Positions 19,439 through 29,686 of a stretch of 64,000 bases of DNA are shown piece by piece. The stretch comes from Ceratorhiza oryzae-sativae (lineage: Eukaryota > Basidiomycota > Agaricomycetes > Cantharellales > Ceratobasidiaceae), in assembly GCA_030998015.1 (NCBI GenBank), contig JARWMV010000034.1, positions 1 to 64,000 of the forward strand, read 5' to 3'. The notes beneath the pieces were generated by a model, which was not told the DNA's origin, did no database searches, and was given only the letters and a program-made list of their open reading frames with translations. Position 1 is the stretch's first letter. Every line of letters begins with the position of its first letter. The position numbers and the translations under genes were made by a program.

Positions 19439-19913
19439 AAAATTTAATATCCTGTTTACAAATATCATGCATGAAGCAAAGCATGCATACCAGGTATGCA
19501 TATGGAAGTGACAAGGAAAATCAATGTAAATGCAATATTTGATTTGATAATACCATGCATGGGGAGAAGCATGTGTACCAGGTATGCACTCAGAGATCAC
19601 ACAGCAAATGAATGAAAATGCAATATTTGGTTTGCAAATACCACACATGATAACAGGCATGCATACCAGGTATGCACTCAGAGGTCACTCAGAAAATGAA
19701 TGAAAATGCAATATTTGATTTGCAAATACCATGCATGAGGAGAAGCATATGTACCAGGTATGCACTGAGGGATCACTCAGCAAATGAATGAAAATGCAAT
19801 ATTTGATTTGCAAATACCACACATGAGGACACGCATGTGTACCAGGTACACACTCAGAGATCACACAGAAAATGAATGAAAATGCAATATTCTATTTTCA
19901 AATTCCAAACAAT
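19439..19913 (+). repeat. 88-bp minisatellite, about 5.4 copies
   Basis: Five full 88-bp units start at 19439, 19527, 19615, 19703 and 19791, with a partial sixth from 19879. A typical unit begins AAAATGCAATATTTGATTTG and contains ACCAGGTATGCACT and GATCACTCAGCAAATGAATG. Each unit carries an imperfect dyad of GCATGC/ATGCAT words around the ACCAGGT core. Units differ at roughly 10-20 per cent of positions, mostly transitions. Short ORFs on either strand follow the repeat and are not supported as genes. Confidence 0.92.
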
Positions 19914-22375
19914 AGAGCAACATTCCTGTCTGCACAAGCCCAGGTCCAGGCACTTCTAAAGGTATGTTCTTGAGTGACAACACACAATTAAGAAGCTTGA
20001 TGTAAACATATTGAAAATGTGCATTTTGTCCAATTTTTGAGCAATCAGGATAGAATTTTCACAAAATGAAGCTGGAAAGTCTGAAGGAAATGGTCAAAAC
20101 ATCCATGTTGTGCATCCAAAAAATTTGGATGTTCCCAGCATACAGAGTCGGCCACTATGTTAGGCACAATTTATTAATTACATAGAACACTGTATACAAC
20201 CTTGCTTATCTGCTACAAGTGCTCCAGTCTACTACTCCTTTATTATGCCTCAGGCCACCCATCTGTACTGTCTAACATGTTGCACCATGGGCCCAGCCCT
20301 GAAAAAACAGTAAATATATCTGATTAAAAAAACAATTCAGGGTGAGGTGCTGTGGTATTCCTGGACTGTGTGGTCACCTCACACAGGTCACTATATATAT
20401 GAACATGTCAAAAGAGAATTTACAGTGGAACCCCTCAGATATGTTCCCTGCAGATATGGTAAAGCACTTGATTTCACTTCCTGTGATAATTTGAAATTTT
20501 GCCACTTGTTTCTGTGTGCTCACAGCCACTTTATTGTATGCACAGCAAGCACAGTATCTGCATTATGCCAGCACCAGATGATCTGCATGTATGCTATAGT
20601 AAATACATTGCATTATACCTCAGTTTGGATATCATTCAAGCCAGGAGTATGTGTTTTATGACCATTATGAACCTCAGGTAACACCACTTTTAGATTTGAT
20701 TCCACCTTTCAACACATTCTGGTTCTCAAGCCAAGCCTCAGTGATTGCACTCAAATCTGTGTTTGATACTACTATGGGAGAACAGGAGAAGTCATTGCCA
20801 TTGTTCAAAAAGTGCAGCTTATTGGAGGAAACCAAACAGGAATACAAGTGTCAGGAAGATGGAAGGTCAGGAGTGCAGGTTCAATTAATCATGGCATGCT
20901 AGTTTCTAACTTTTGAACCAACCAATTTTATTGCTCATGTCATGATGGAGTTTATGCTTGATCCTGTCCCATCAAACAACATAACTCTCTTGTTAGAAAT
21001 TGGGGCAGGTGGTATTGCCTCCTGTAAGATTTACACAGTTCATTCAAGTTTGCTTGCAAGAAATATATCATGCTTGCAGCCCACTTGAGGAATTGAAAGG
21101 TTGCCATATGTGGTTAGGTATCCCATGGGGTGTATCACATGTGATTTCCTCCTTCCCCCTTCTCACCCCATCACTGCAAAATGTATACATACTCATTCAA
21201 GCTAGTGTAATAAATCCTACTTGTAAACCTTCTTCTGCTACAAGTGGACTCAAGTCTGACAATTTGCCTCATTCCCCAAGTTTATGCTTAGCCATTTCAA
21301 CTTGGTGGTCAAATCCTGGGTGCCAGATCAACTGTTGAACAAATGTTATTCTCACCATCTTCTATCTCATGTTTTGTTTTATCCTATATGTGAATTGTAC
21401 CCTATGTATCATCACTTTCACAGTGATGTATCTCCCAGTCTCAGTTCCACTTTATCTGTTGTACTGCATATATAAACAAAGATACTGTTGCTGAATCCTC
21501 TCTGACATATTACATCTCTCACTCACATTATACAGTTTAACAGATCAATCTGTAGAATAAACCATGCTATTCTATACCAAAGCACATCCAGTTCATCTTG
21601 CTTCAACATCAACACCACAGTCTTGGCATGAACACTCCGATTTTCTATGCAGTCATCTAACTTTTGTCCCAACAGACTGGTCAGGTTGTGATTCCATCAT
21701 TTGGCAAGAACTATGCACTCTCACCATGTATCAAAAATATAAGCTCAAGTGCAAATGGAGAATAAGTTGATCTACCATGTCATAGGTGAGGGGGGGGGGC
21801 TGTAGACCAATAGTCTAACAGCTAGGAGCACATGTGCATATATAATACATGAATTTGTTGGCCATGAAGATTGTAGCTATAGTTGATGGCATGATGCAAG
21901 TCAGATCAAATGTCAAGTGCAGTTCCTCATCAAGTGTTGAAGCAAAGCTACATGTTGCACACTGAACATTTGCCATATTATTCAAGTCAGGTTCCCACTT
22001 GTATGCCACACAAGTTTTCTCTACTTGGTATCATCATAAACACATGTCCCATTCAGATCACCTAACAATTGGAGGTGATATTATTGAGCACAAAGGGGGA
22101 GACAGTGGAATATGAGTCAAATCCTTGAATCTTTGGCTTGGTTCTACAGTGGTCCAGATGCCAGTGTCATGTGACACTCAGGGCTTTGATCCCTTATATG
22201 AGCACTAGCCCAAGCTTGCAATCAACATCAGTCTCCTACCAACACCACCACCACCTCTTTTTGTGTTCAACACTCAACAACACCCTTGACACTGGCAGCA
22301 ACTCCTAACCCAATGACACCACCTTGAATATTTGACAAAAACATCTTTTTGGTGGCAATCCTGGCATGCCATGTT
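19914..22375. other. 2.5-kb AT-rich region without recognisable gene
   Basis: Only short, uninformative ORFs. A 120-bp segment 20158-20277 has perfect hexamer ends TGTTAG...CTAACA and is followed by an ATGGGCCCAG word. A G-rich tract CAAAGGGGGAGACA lies at 22090-22103. These resemble LTR, primer site and polypurine tract, but there is no second LTR copy or RT motif. Otherwise I see nothing. Confidence 0.5.
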
Positions 22376-22461
22376 TGTTGATGACAACAAGTCAGGCAAC
22401 AAAGAAAATAGTAAGAAAAGAACTTGTATTCAACAAGAGGTCAAGTTCTTGAGGAGTCCTC
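22376..22461 (-). repeat. Left piece of the 3' LTR of element H
   Basis: It starts TGTTGATGACAACAAGTCAGG, the decayed reverse complement of the family I LTR end. It breaks off at TCCTC, the target duplicated by B, and continues at 29412. Confidence 0.88.
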
Positions 22462-22838
22462 TGTCACAAACTGACACGCATACATCCACTCTACAATATT
22501 TTCTTGATTTACTACATTTTATGAGATCATCTTCAAAACATACTTGCCTTTTATGGTATATCTGTGTCATGTGACCCAGGGAATGTTCCGGACCGGTAAC
22601 CAAGATGTATTTCAACTCTGATGTGAAATTCTGCAGTTCTGCAGTCACTTCTACTGCTTCTATCTCTTATCTGTCGTGACTCACTGTACAGACTTGTTTG
22701 TTATGATGTGGCTCGTACTATGTATATAAACCAGGTCAAGTTTGCAGAGGACTCCTCAAGAACTTGACCTCTTGTCGAATACAAGTTCTTTTACTTTTCT
22801 TACTATTTTCCTTGTCGCCTGACTTGTCGTTGTCGACA
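22462..22838 (+). repeat. 5' LTR of element B (377 bp)
   Basis: Starts TGTCACAAACTGACAC and ends GTTGTCGACA. It contains a TATA box and, downstream, the 15-nt word complementary to the primer-binding site. Confidence 0.95.
22723..22770 (+). promoter_or_regulatory. LTR core promoter and predicted RNA 5' end of element B
   Basis: TATATAAA at 22723-22730 is the likely TATA box. The word TCAAGAACTTGACCT at 22756-22770 starts 33 nt downstream, where transcription would be expected to begin. It is exactly complementary to the primer-binding site at 22841-22855. The start site is inferred from spacing only. Confidence 0.6.
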
Positions 22839-22840
22839 TC

Positions 22841-22855
22841 AGGTCAAGTTCTTGA
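22841..22855 (+). other. Primer-binding site of element B, self-priming type
   Basis: AGGTCAAGTTCTTGA lies 2 nt inside the 5' LTR. Its reverse complement occurs exactly at 22756-22770 in the LTR just downstream of the TATA box. It does not begin with the TGG expected for a tRNA 3' end. In Tf1 of fission yeast the 5' end of the RNA folds back onto the primer-binding site and primes reverse transcription; this element has the matching layout. Confidence 0.65.
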
Positions 22856-23160
22856 CAACCATAAGTCTCAGTGTTGTCTGGGATACGTCTGGAATGCTGT
22901 TGGCGTCGTCTTGAGATAACTCCTCATTGCCTTCCCCAAATCCTACTCCACCTATCCACAGCCACATGATATCATTGCCCTATACGCACCTCTGTGAAAC
23001 CTTGCATAGCCAGGTCCCTCACACGTCGTAACAAGCTTCGGTTCTCTAATCTCTTTTGTCAACAAGAGGTGGGGTTGCTCATTGCCCTTAAGTAGCTGAG
23101 CAACGGAGGTCACCTTCCTACTCCAATAGACTTGGGAAAGGGTCTATTTTTCCTTTTATC

Positions 23161-23526
23161 TTGCCATTGCTCGAGCACGTCTCTGACAGAACGCACGGCC
23201 CTCAAGTGGCACAAACTTTTACAGAAGACCAGCGCTGCCGTCAGTGTGGGTGGTTCGGACACCTATCGATCCACTGCTTCACCCTTAACTTGGTCGAAAG
23301 TATCCTTGAAGAAGCTGGGCACATCAATTTCAACTGAGTAGTAATCATCAAAGTCCGCCCCCAAAGAGTTGGACGTGCCCAACAAGCCTTTGTCACCAAG
23401 CCAGGTGCCCCCAAGTGCAAAATTTGCCATCAGGCAAACAGAGCCACCTTCCCAGCGCGCTGCCCTTATTGTCCTAAGAAGGACAAGTTCCTTTATTACT
23501 ACACCATCCCTCGCAACCAGCTCTAA
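23161..23526 (+). pseudogene. Leader ORF0 of element B (CCHC small protein), one stop
   Basis: Same frame as 1822-2187 and 63634-63999. It shows CRQCGWFGHLSIHC (CCHC spacing) and later CKIC...CPYC. One in-frame TGA at about 23336-23338 interrupts it; relatives have Arg or Gln there. It ends TAA 23524-23526. No ATG at the open-frame start. ORF b overlaps it in the +1 phase. Confidence 0.5.
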
Positions 23527-23914
23527 GCTGGAGAACCTTGGTCAACAGCTTCTTCGTCACCTGTTAAACACTATCGAAAACTTCCAAGACAGGTACCGTT
23601 ATTACTGGAATAAGTATGAAGAAACCTGTGAAAAACTTCACGAAGCCGAGGCCCGTTGCGCATACTTAACCAAGCGTTTGCGCGAACACCAGGAGGATTA
23701 CCTATCCCTCCTCCAAGACCATCTCAGACTAGAAGCTATAGTCCGAGAAACAGTTGAACCCCACAAGTACGCCTTCCCCGTCTTCTCAACGCTGTCAGAC
23801 CTTCCTCACCCCACCTTTCTAAGTGGCACGGGCTCGCCAATTCAGGAAGAAACACCCCTTCCGACAGCCCAAACCAATCCTCCCCAAGGAGACACTCCTG
23901 CGGGATCAAACTAA
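23369..23914 (+). CDS. Leader ORF b of element B: predicted coiled-coil protein
   Basis: An open frame of 181 codons overlapping the end of ORF0 in the +1 phase. From about residue 55 a long, charged helical stretch (LGQQLLRHLLNTIENFQDRY, YEETCEKLHEAEARCAYLTK, LREHQEDYLSLLQDHLRLEA) has heptad-like hydrophobic spacing, typical of a coiled coil. A Pro-rich tail follows. The first 50 residues are a shifted reading of ORF0 and may not be translated. It is conserved in G and F. It may act as an assembly domain, possibly fused to ORF0 or gag; this is inference. Confidence 0.5.
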   Translation: MDVPNKPLSPSQVPPSAKFAIRQTEPPSQRAALIVLRRTSSFITTPSLATSSKLENLGQQLLRHLLNTIENFQDRYRYYWNKYEETCEKLHEAEARCAYLTKRLREHQEDYLSLLQDHLRLEAIVRETVEPHKYAFPVFSTLSDLPHPTFLSGTGSPIQEETPLPTAQTNPPQGDTPAGSN

Positions 23915-24101
23915 ATTGAAGAGGGTGGAGTACCCATACCGTTGCCAAGACACCAAAAGTTGGGACTTGGACGATACCTGGCTAAGGTTTGCGGGGATCA
24001 GAAACTTTGAAATTTATAGACTCATGCGGGGAAAAGAAATCCTATATTACCAAAACAATTCCCAATTCCCTGTACTTCCTTATCGTCTCCGCCACCTTTA
24101 A
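23823..24101 (+). CDS. Leader ORF c of element B (92 aa)
   Basis: Third short frame, +1 relative to ORF b. It is intact here and in C and D with the same length. It contains QFRKKHPFRQPKP, CQDTKSWDLDDTWLRFAG and YYQNNSQFPVLPYRLR. Gag starts 25 nt after its stop. Unknown function. Confidence 0.45.
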   Translation: MARARQFRKKHPFRQPKPILPKETLLRDQTKLKRVEYPYRCQDTKSWDLDDTWLRFAGIRNFEIYRLMRGKEILYYQNNSQFPVLPYRLRHL

Positions 24102-24126
24102 AAATTTTTATCAAACCTTCTCTGAA

Positions 24127-25515
24127 ATGGCATCACAACCTCCTGCCCCTGCTTGGGTGAATATGTCTGATGAAGATAAGGTCATCTATATGCTTCGATC
24201 AATGGATGAACTATGAGAACAAACCAATAATCTCCAAAACGATATTGGGGACGTCGAACACAATAATAAGACCTATACAGACTCACTTGAAGCAAAACTT
24301 ACCACGAATCAGACAAAGATAGATGCGGATGTGGCCGGATTAGCCACCAATGTCAACAACCTAGTGGGAATGTTAGCCATTCTCCAAACCACTATCACAT
24401 GCATTGAAGCGCAAATCAATACCTCCATGAGTGGCTCAGGTGCTGCTCAAGTACTAGCTTCCTCCAGTACAGCCCAACCACAACCAACAGCACCTGCTCC
24501 CTCTGGAGGGTCAACTGCAAAGGTTAAGATGGCCGCCCCTCAAAAGTTTGATGGCACGAAACAGGAAGACGCCATCTCATTCAGAATTGCATGTGCCCGA
24601 TACGTCAATACAAACATGAGTGGGCATTCGGCCAATCAAGTGGTCGCCTTCATCACCTTGTATCTCAAAGGGTCCGCAGCTGAATGGGTTAATTTGTATG
24701 AGGAATTCGAAATCTTAAACCCCGGAACTACGATCCCCTGGCTTCACGATGCCAACCTGTTCTGGCAAGAATTTACTACCCGTTATGGGGACCTGAACCG
24801 CACCAAAAATAACTGCGACAAGTGGCAGAAACTGAAACAATCCAAGACAGTTCAGGATTACCTTACCCTATTCAACCTATATTCCACAGGCCTCAACTAC
24901 AACAATGCCACCATGCGTGACCAGTTTTATGATGGTCTATCATCAGACATAACAGATAGCATGGTGGCCCAAAACTATGACCCCCGCACCAAAACCTTTG
25001 CCCAACTCACTCAGCGAGCCCTGGAAATTGACTGCCACCTCATCTTGTTTGGTAGCAAACAAACGTCTCATGGGAGTAACAAGCCCAGCAGCAATGCCTT
25101 GTCCAGTAGGCCAACCAATAACCCCCAAAGCACTCCCCAAAAGGAGAAATTCAAAAATGGGGAACAGATATATAAAATTAAGGACAGGAGAGCTGTAAAA
25201 GGTCAGATTGTGGCCATCGGGCCCAATGCGAAGGGTTTCACTGTCCCAACTGTCTGCTACAATGGCAGCAATGCCAATGTACAAGAATCCTTCAAGGACA
25301 TAAAGAAGGACAATCACCCACCGGCGGTCCCCAAGGCAAAAGATCCAGACGCAATGGATCTGGATAGCGCAGGAAAGGGGAAGGGAACGAACACCTGCTA
25401 TAACTGTGGAGGACGGGGCCATATTGCTGCCAAATGTCCCTCAGCCAAGATGTCAGGATACGAGGCAGTGGTTGAGGATATAGAAACAACTGACGACAAG
25501 TCGGTAAAAGAATGA
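24127..25515 (+). pseudogene. gag of element B, one in-frame stop
   Basis: Capsid/nucleocapsid precursor of about 462 codons. The ATG at 24127 matches the G and C starts. TGA at 24214-24216 interrupts it where C has Gln and G has Arg (MDEL[stop]EQTNN). Downstream it is open: helical N-terminal part, Ala/Ser/Pro linker, capsid core (PQKFDGTK, ISFRIACARYVN, QDYLTLFNLY), basic region and one CCHC zinc knuckle, CYNCGGRGHIAAKC, near the C-terminus. The stop TGA (25513-25515) overlaps the pol ATG (25512-25514) as ATGA, so pol may be made by termination-reinitiation or -1 frameshifting. Confidence 0.9.
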
Positions 25516-28500
25516 GCTCAAACCGTGCCAGGGGGGCGGTCTTGGGCACTATGTTACAAAATGCGCATAATGAAAATAAAAATATGGAAATGGAATGTAT
25601 GTTGTTAGGAAACCAATCACAACTACAGTTTTTCTTTCATGCATTTCCCCTGCGCATAACCCCCGAACACAAATCTGCATATAACATCAAAAAATTCAAC
25701 AGATGGGCCATGATTGACTCAGGGGCCACATCAGTATTTATACATGAAGATTTGGTTAAACAATACCGTATTCCTACCGTCGTCCTAAAAACACCCAAGA
25801 AACTGAGGGTAATCGATGGAAGGGAGATAGACTCTGGGTCTGTGACCCATTACTGCACCTTTGAGTTGTGTATTCAAGAGCACCAAGAGATCCTCAGTGC
25901 CTACGTTGTGAATGTCAGCAGAAATGACCTAGTTCTGGGCATGTCATGGCTCAAATTCCATAACCCAGACATTGATTGGGAGGGGAAAGATATGAGGTTC
26001 AACTCACCAATATGCTTGAAACACTGCATTACGAAACCCCTACATGTGCAAGCAAACAAACCCAAGGAGCTCCAGTTGGACTCTCTAGACTCCCTCCCAA
26101 CCAAGTACAGGGAGTTCAAGAAAATATTCGCTGAAGAAGATGACATCCAACCATTACCACCCCATAGAAAGTGGGATATGGAAATAGATTTAAAACCAGA
26201 TGCCAAGCCAAGGCACAGTCCCATATATAGCGTGGGTGTCAAGGAAGATGCAGAATTGCGCAAAACCTTGGATTGCCAACTGAAAGCAGGGCATATCAGA
26301 CCCTCAAGGTCACCAATGGCATCACCAGTCATATTTGTCAAAAAGAAGAATGGGAAGTTGCGCATGTGCATCGACTACCGTCGACTAAACGAAATGACAG
26401 TCTCTAATGTGTATCCACTCCCACGCATCAATGATATAGTGGAAACGCTGTGTGGGGCAAAGATATTCACCAAGTTTGATCTAAAGTGGGGCTTCAACCT
26501 CATACGAATTCGGGAAGGGGACGAATGGAAAGCAGCTTTTAAGACCAAATATGGGCTGTACAAGCCCTTAGTCATGCAATTTGGTCAAAAGAACGCACCA
26601 GGAACCTTCATGGCCATGATCCGGGAAGAGTTCCAAGACATCGAGGGCATCTATGTGGTAATCTACATGGATGACATATTAGTATTCTCCAAAAACCAGG
26701 AAGAACACGATGAACATGTCAAGGAAGTCTTACATCGCCTCCAAAAAGCTGGCCTATATTGTGCTCTGGAAAAATGTGTTTTTGATGTCACTGAAGTCGA
26801 TTACCTGGGAATAGTAGTGACTCCCCAGGGAATTAAAGTAGACCCAGCCAAGGTTGAAAAGGCTGTTGAATGGCCAACCCCTACCAACCCAACCGAAGTC
26901 CTGGAAGGGTTGGGGTTTGCAAATTGGTTGAGGCACTTCATAAAAGACTTTTCGAAAATTACAAGATGTCTTTACGAACTTGTCAAGAAGGATGTAAAAT
27001 GGGAATGGACAGAAGAAAGGGATCAAGCATGGAATCTGCTGAAGCAAAAATTAAAAGAAGCCCCCCTCCTAATTCAGCCAGAGCCCAACAAACCATTCAT
27101 TTTGGAAACCGACGCCTCAGGCTATGCCACAGGCACTGTATTATTGCAATACGGGGAGGACGGAATGCTCCACCCAATTTCCTATTACTCCAAGGCAATG
27201 GTCCCAGCAGAAAGAAATTATGATATCTACAACAAAGAAATGCTGGCAATCATAAAGGCCCTCAAACACTGGCGTCATTTGCTAGAAGGGGCCGAACACC
27301 CAGTAAACATTGTTTGTGACCACAAGAATTTGGAGTATTGGAAGACAAATCGGCCACTGAACGGTCGGGTCACACGGTGGCATGAGTTCTTATCCAGATT
27401 CGAATTCAAGATCCTATATATTGAAGGGGCAAAGAATGGCCAGGCAGACATACTCTCTAGGCTGTCAAGACACATCCCTAAAGAGGGGGGTGAGAGCCAA
27501 GCTCTGCTTGCGCAAAACCAATTTTTGGAGCTGAAATCACTATGCCTGCAAGCAATCACACCAGACAATGACCTAGAACAACTCATTAGGGACGCTATCC
27601 CGGGGGACGAACACCTATCAAAAGTCCTAAAAGCCCTAGATGACAATGAGAAGGTCAAAGATTGGGAATGGGACAAAGGACTCTTACGACACAAAGGCAG
27701 AATCTACGTCCCAAATAACAAAGAACTTTGCAAACTGGTCATTGAAAGCCGTCACAATAGCCCAGCAGCAGGACACCCAGGACAGTTCAGAACATATGAA
27801 TTGTTAAATCGCAAATACACGTGGTTATCAATGAAAAAATCAGTCAACGAATATGTCACACACTGCAAGTCATGCATCAGGAACAAGCACAGCAACCAAG
27901 TTCCCCCAGGGCTCTTAAACCCAATACCGGCACCAGAAAAACCTTGGGAGGAAATTACTTATGATCTGATCACTGGGCTACCCCTGTCAGAGGGATTTGA
28001 TGCCATATTTACAGTTGTCGATTGCCTGACAAAAATGGTTCACTTTATTCCATGTCAATCGGAAGCCAGTGCTATGGATTGCGCCAACCTGTTCCTAACA
28101 TATGTACGGAAACTCCATGGGTTACCACGGAAAACAATCTCAGACCACAGCCCCAACTTTGCATCCAAATTCTTAAGGCACTTATACAAACAACTGGATA
28201 TAAAACCCTCCTACTCCACAGCATACCACCCTCAGACAGATGGCCAGTCCGAACGGGCCAACCAAGTAGTGGAAGGGTACATCAGACACTATGTATCAGA
28301 CAGACAAGATGACTGGGTTTTGCTCTTACCCTTGGCTGAATTTGCCTACAACAATGGTGTCAATGCCTCAACTGGCAAATCACCATTCTTTGCAAACTAC
28401 GGTTTCCACCCAAGGCTAGCAGTCGGGGACAGGGAGGAACCAGAACTCCCTTTAGCGGACAACCATGCAGAATGGCTCCAAAAGGGCCATGACAAACTTA

Positions 28501-29042
28501 AGGCAGCCCTGGAAATAGCAAACCAGAGGATCAAGGAATACTATGACCAGAAGCACCGGACCCCTGAAGCTATTAAGGTTGGAGACAAAGTCTGGCTTGA
28601 TACCAAAAACATACGAACACAGCAGGCCTCCAGGAAACTGGCCCACAAAAGAGTTGGGCCATTCAAGGTGGTAGCACAACATGGCACACATGCCTACAAA
28701 CTGGACCTACCGATAACCATGAAAATACACCCAGTGTTTCACGTCTCACTCCTGACCAAATATAAAGACAACCCCTATGGCCGTCAGGTTCCCCCACCAC
28801 CACCTGTGGTAACTCCTGAAGGGGAAGAAGAATTCAAAGTGGAACAGATCATAAAGTCACAATACAACAAAAGATCTAACACCTTTGAATACTATGTCAA
28901 GTGGCTCGGCTACAACGAGCGACAATGGTTAACCTATGACGACCTGGTGAATGCACCAGAACTCATTGCTGACTATGTCAAGTCGCACCCAAAGGCACCC
29001 CAGGACCCCCGTGCCTTGAAGGGGGGAAGTGTCACGAACTGA
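25512..29042 (+). CDS. pol polyprotein of element B, intact 1176 aa with chromodomain
   Basis: Tf2-like Ty3/gypsy polyprotein. Retropepsin with D69-S-G-A (WAMIDSGATSVF). RT with the DYRRLNEMT, PLPRINDIVE and KFDLKWGFN motifs and catalytic Y385-M-D-D. RNase H with ETDASG (D534). Integrase with an HHCC finger (GHPGQFRTYEL...CKSCIRNKH) and D,D,E centre (YDLITGLP, SDHSPNF, DGQSERAN). C-terminal chromodomain (EEEFKVEQIIKSQYN, YYVKWLGYNERQW). SDHSP replaces the SDRGP of G, both changes at a CpG, and could reduce activity even though the frame is open. The stop lies 13 nt inside the 3' LTR. Confidence 0.96.
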   Translation: MSSNRARGAVLGTMLQNAHNENKNMEMECMLLGNQSQLQFFFHAFPLRITPEHKSAYNIKKFNRWAMIDSGATSVFIHEDLVKQYRIPTVVLKTPKKLRVIDGREIDSGSVTHYCTFELCIQEHQEILSAYVVNVSRNDLVLGMSWLKFHNPDIDWEGKDMRFNSPICLKHCITKPLHVQANKPKELQLDSLDSLPTKYREFKKIFAEEDDIQPLPPHRKWDMEIDLKPDAKPRHSPIYSVGVKEDAELRKTLDCQLKAGHIRPSRSPMASPVIFVKKKNGKLRMCIDYRRLNEMTVSNVYPLPRINDIVETLCGAKIFTKFDLKWGFNLIRIREGDEWKAAFKTKYGLYKPLVMQFGQKNAPGTFMAMIREEFQDIEGIYVVIYMDDILVFSKNQEEHDEHVKEVLHRLQKAGLYCALEKCVFDVTEVDYLGIVVTPQGIKVDPAKVEKAVEWPTPTNPTEVLEGLGFANWLRHFIKDFSKITRCLYELVKKDVKWEWTEERDQAWNLLKQKLKEAPLLIQPEPNKPFILETDASGYATGTVLLQYGEDGMLHPISYYSKAMVPAERNYDIYNKEMLAIIKALKHWRHLLEGAEHPVNIVCDHKNLEYWKTNRPLNGRVTRWHEFLSRFEFKILYIEGAKNGQADILSRLSRHIPKEGGESQALLAQNQFLELKSLCLQAITPDNDLEQLIRDAIPGDEHLSKVLKALDDNEKVKDWEWDKGLLRHKGRIYVPNNKELCKLVIESRHNSPAAGHPGQFRTYELLNRKYTWLSMKKSVNEYVTHCKSCIRNKHSNQVPPGLLNPIPAPEKPWEEITYDLITGLPLSEGFDAIFTVVDCLTKMVHFIPCQSEASAMDCANLFLTYVRKLHGLPRKTISDHSPNFASKFLRHLYKQLDIKPSYSTAYHPQTDGQSERANQVVEGYIRHYVSDRQDDWVLLLPLAEFAYNNGVNASTGKSPFFANYGFHPRLAVGDREEPELPLADNHAEWLQKGHDKLKAALEIANQRIKEYYDQKHRTPEAIKVGDKVWLDTKNIRTQQASRKLAHKRVGPFKVVAQHGTHAYKLDLPITMKIHPVFHVSLLTKYKDNPYGRQVPPPPPVVTPEGEEEFKVEQIIKSQYNKRSNTFEYYVKWLGYNERQWLTYDDLVNAPELIADYVKSHPKAPQDPRALKGGSVTN
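29019..29029 (+). other. Polypurine tract of element B
   Basis: AAGGGGGGAAG directly abuts the 3' LTR. It lies inside the last pol codons (LKGG). It is the expected primer for plus-strand DNA. Confidence 0.85.
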
Positions 29043-29406
29043 CACGCATACATCCACTCTACAATATTTTCTTGATTTACTACATTTTATGAGATCATCT
29101 TCAAAACATACTTGCCTTTTATGGTATATCTGTGTCATGTGACCCAGGGAATGTTCCGGACTGGTAACCGAGATGTATTTCAACTCTGATGTGAAATTCC
29201 GCAGTTCCGCAGTTGCTTCTACTGCTTCTATCTCTTATCTGTCGTTACTCACTGTACAGACTTGTTTGTTATGATGTGGCTCGTACTATGTATATAAACC
29301 AGGTCAAGTTTGCAGAGGACTCCTCAAGAACTTGACCTCTCGTCGAATACAAGTTCTTTTACTTTTCTTACTATTTTCCTCGTCACCTGACTTGTCGTCG
29401 TCGACA
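29030..29406 (+). repeat. 3' LTR of element B (377 bp)
   Basis: Starts TGTCACGAACTGACAC and ends CGTCGTCGACA. It differs from the 5' LTR at about a dozen sites (for example C/T at the CCGCAGTTCCGCAG words), mainly CpG transitions in the 5' copy. Confidence 0.95.
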
Positions 29407-29411
29407 TCCTC

Positions 29412-29686
29412 TGCAAACTTGACCTGGTTTATATACATGATACAAGCCACATCATAACAAACAAGTCCATACAGTGAGTCATGACCAATGAGAGATAGAA
29501 GTGACAGTGGAGCTGTGTAATTTCACATCAGAGTTGAAATGCATCTTGGTTATCAGTCTGGAACATCCTTTGAGTCACATGACACAGATATACCATAAAA
29601 GGCAAGTATGTTTGAAAATGATCTCATAAAATGTAATAAATCAAGAAAATATTATAGGATAGATATATGTGTGTCAGTTCATGACA
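29412..29686 (-). repeat. Right piece of the 3' LTR of element H
   Basis: Continues the LTR started at 22376 after the insertion of B and ends TTCATGACA. The minus-strand polypurine tract follows at 29687 (CTTCCCCCCTTCAAGG on plus). CpG-poor. Confidence 0.9.

Larger units (their letters stand above)
22462..29406 (+). mobile_element. Element B: complete family I chromodomain Ty3/gypsy element, TSD TCCTC
   Basis: 6945 bp, with 377-bp LTRs at both ends and perfect TCCTC duplications (22457-22461 and 29407-29411). Order: LTR, primer-binding site, ORF0, ORF b, ORF c, gag, pol, polypurine tract, LTR. Pol is fully open. Gag has one in-frame TGA and ORF0 one. The two LTRs differ at roughly a dozen positions, almost all transitions at CpG. 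It inserted into an LTR of H in the opposite orientation. Confidence 0.95.

Noticed and set aside
20158..20277. Possible 120-bp LTR (TGTTAG...CTAACA) followed by an ATGGGCCCAG primer-like word, with a G-rich tract at 22090
   Set aside because: No second copy of the putative LTR, no target-site duplication, and no RT, integrase or gag motif between the two points; a chance match is likely.
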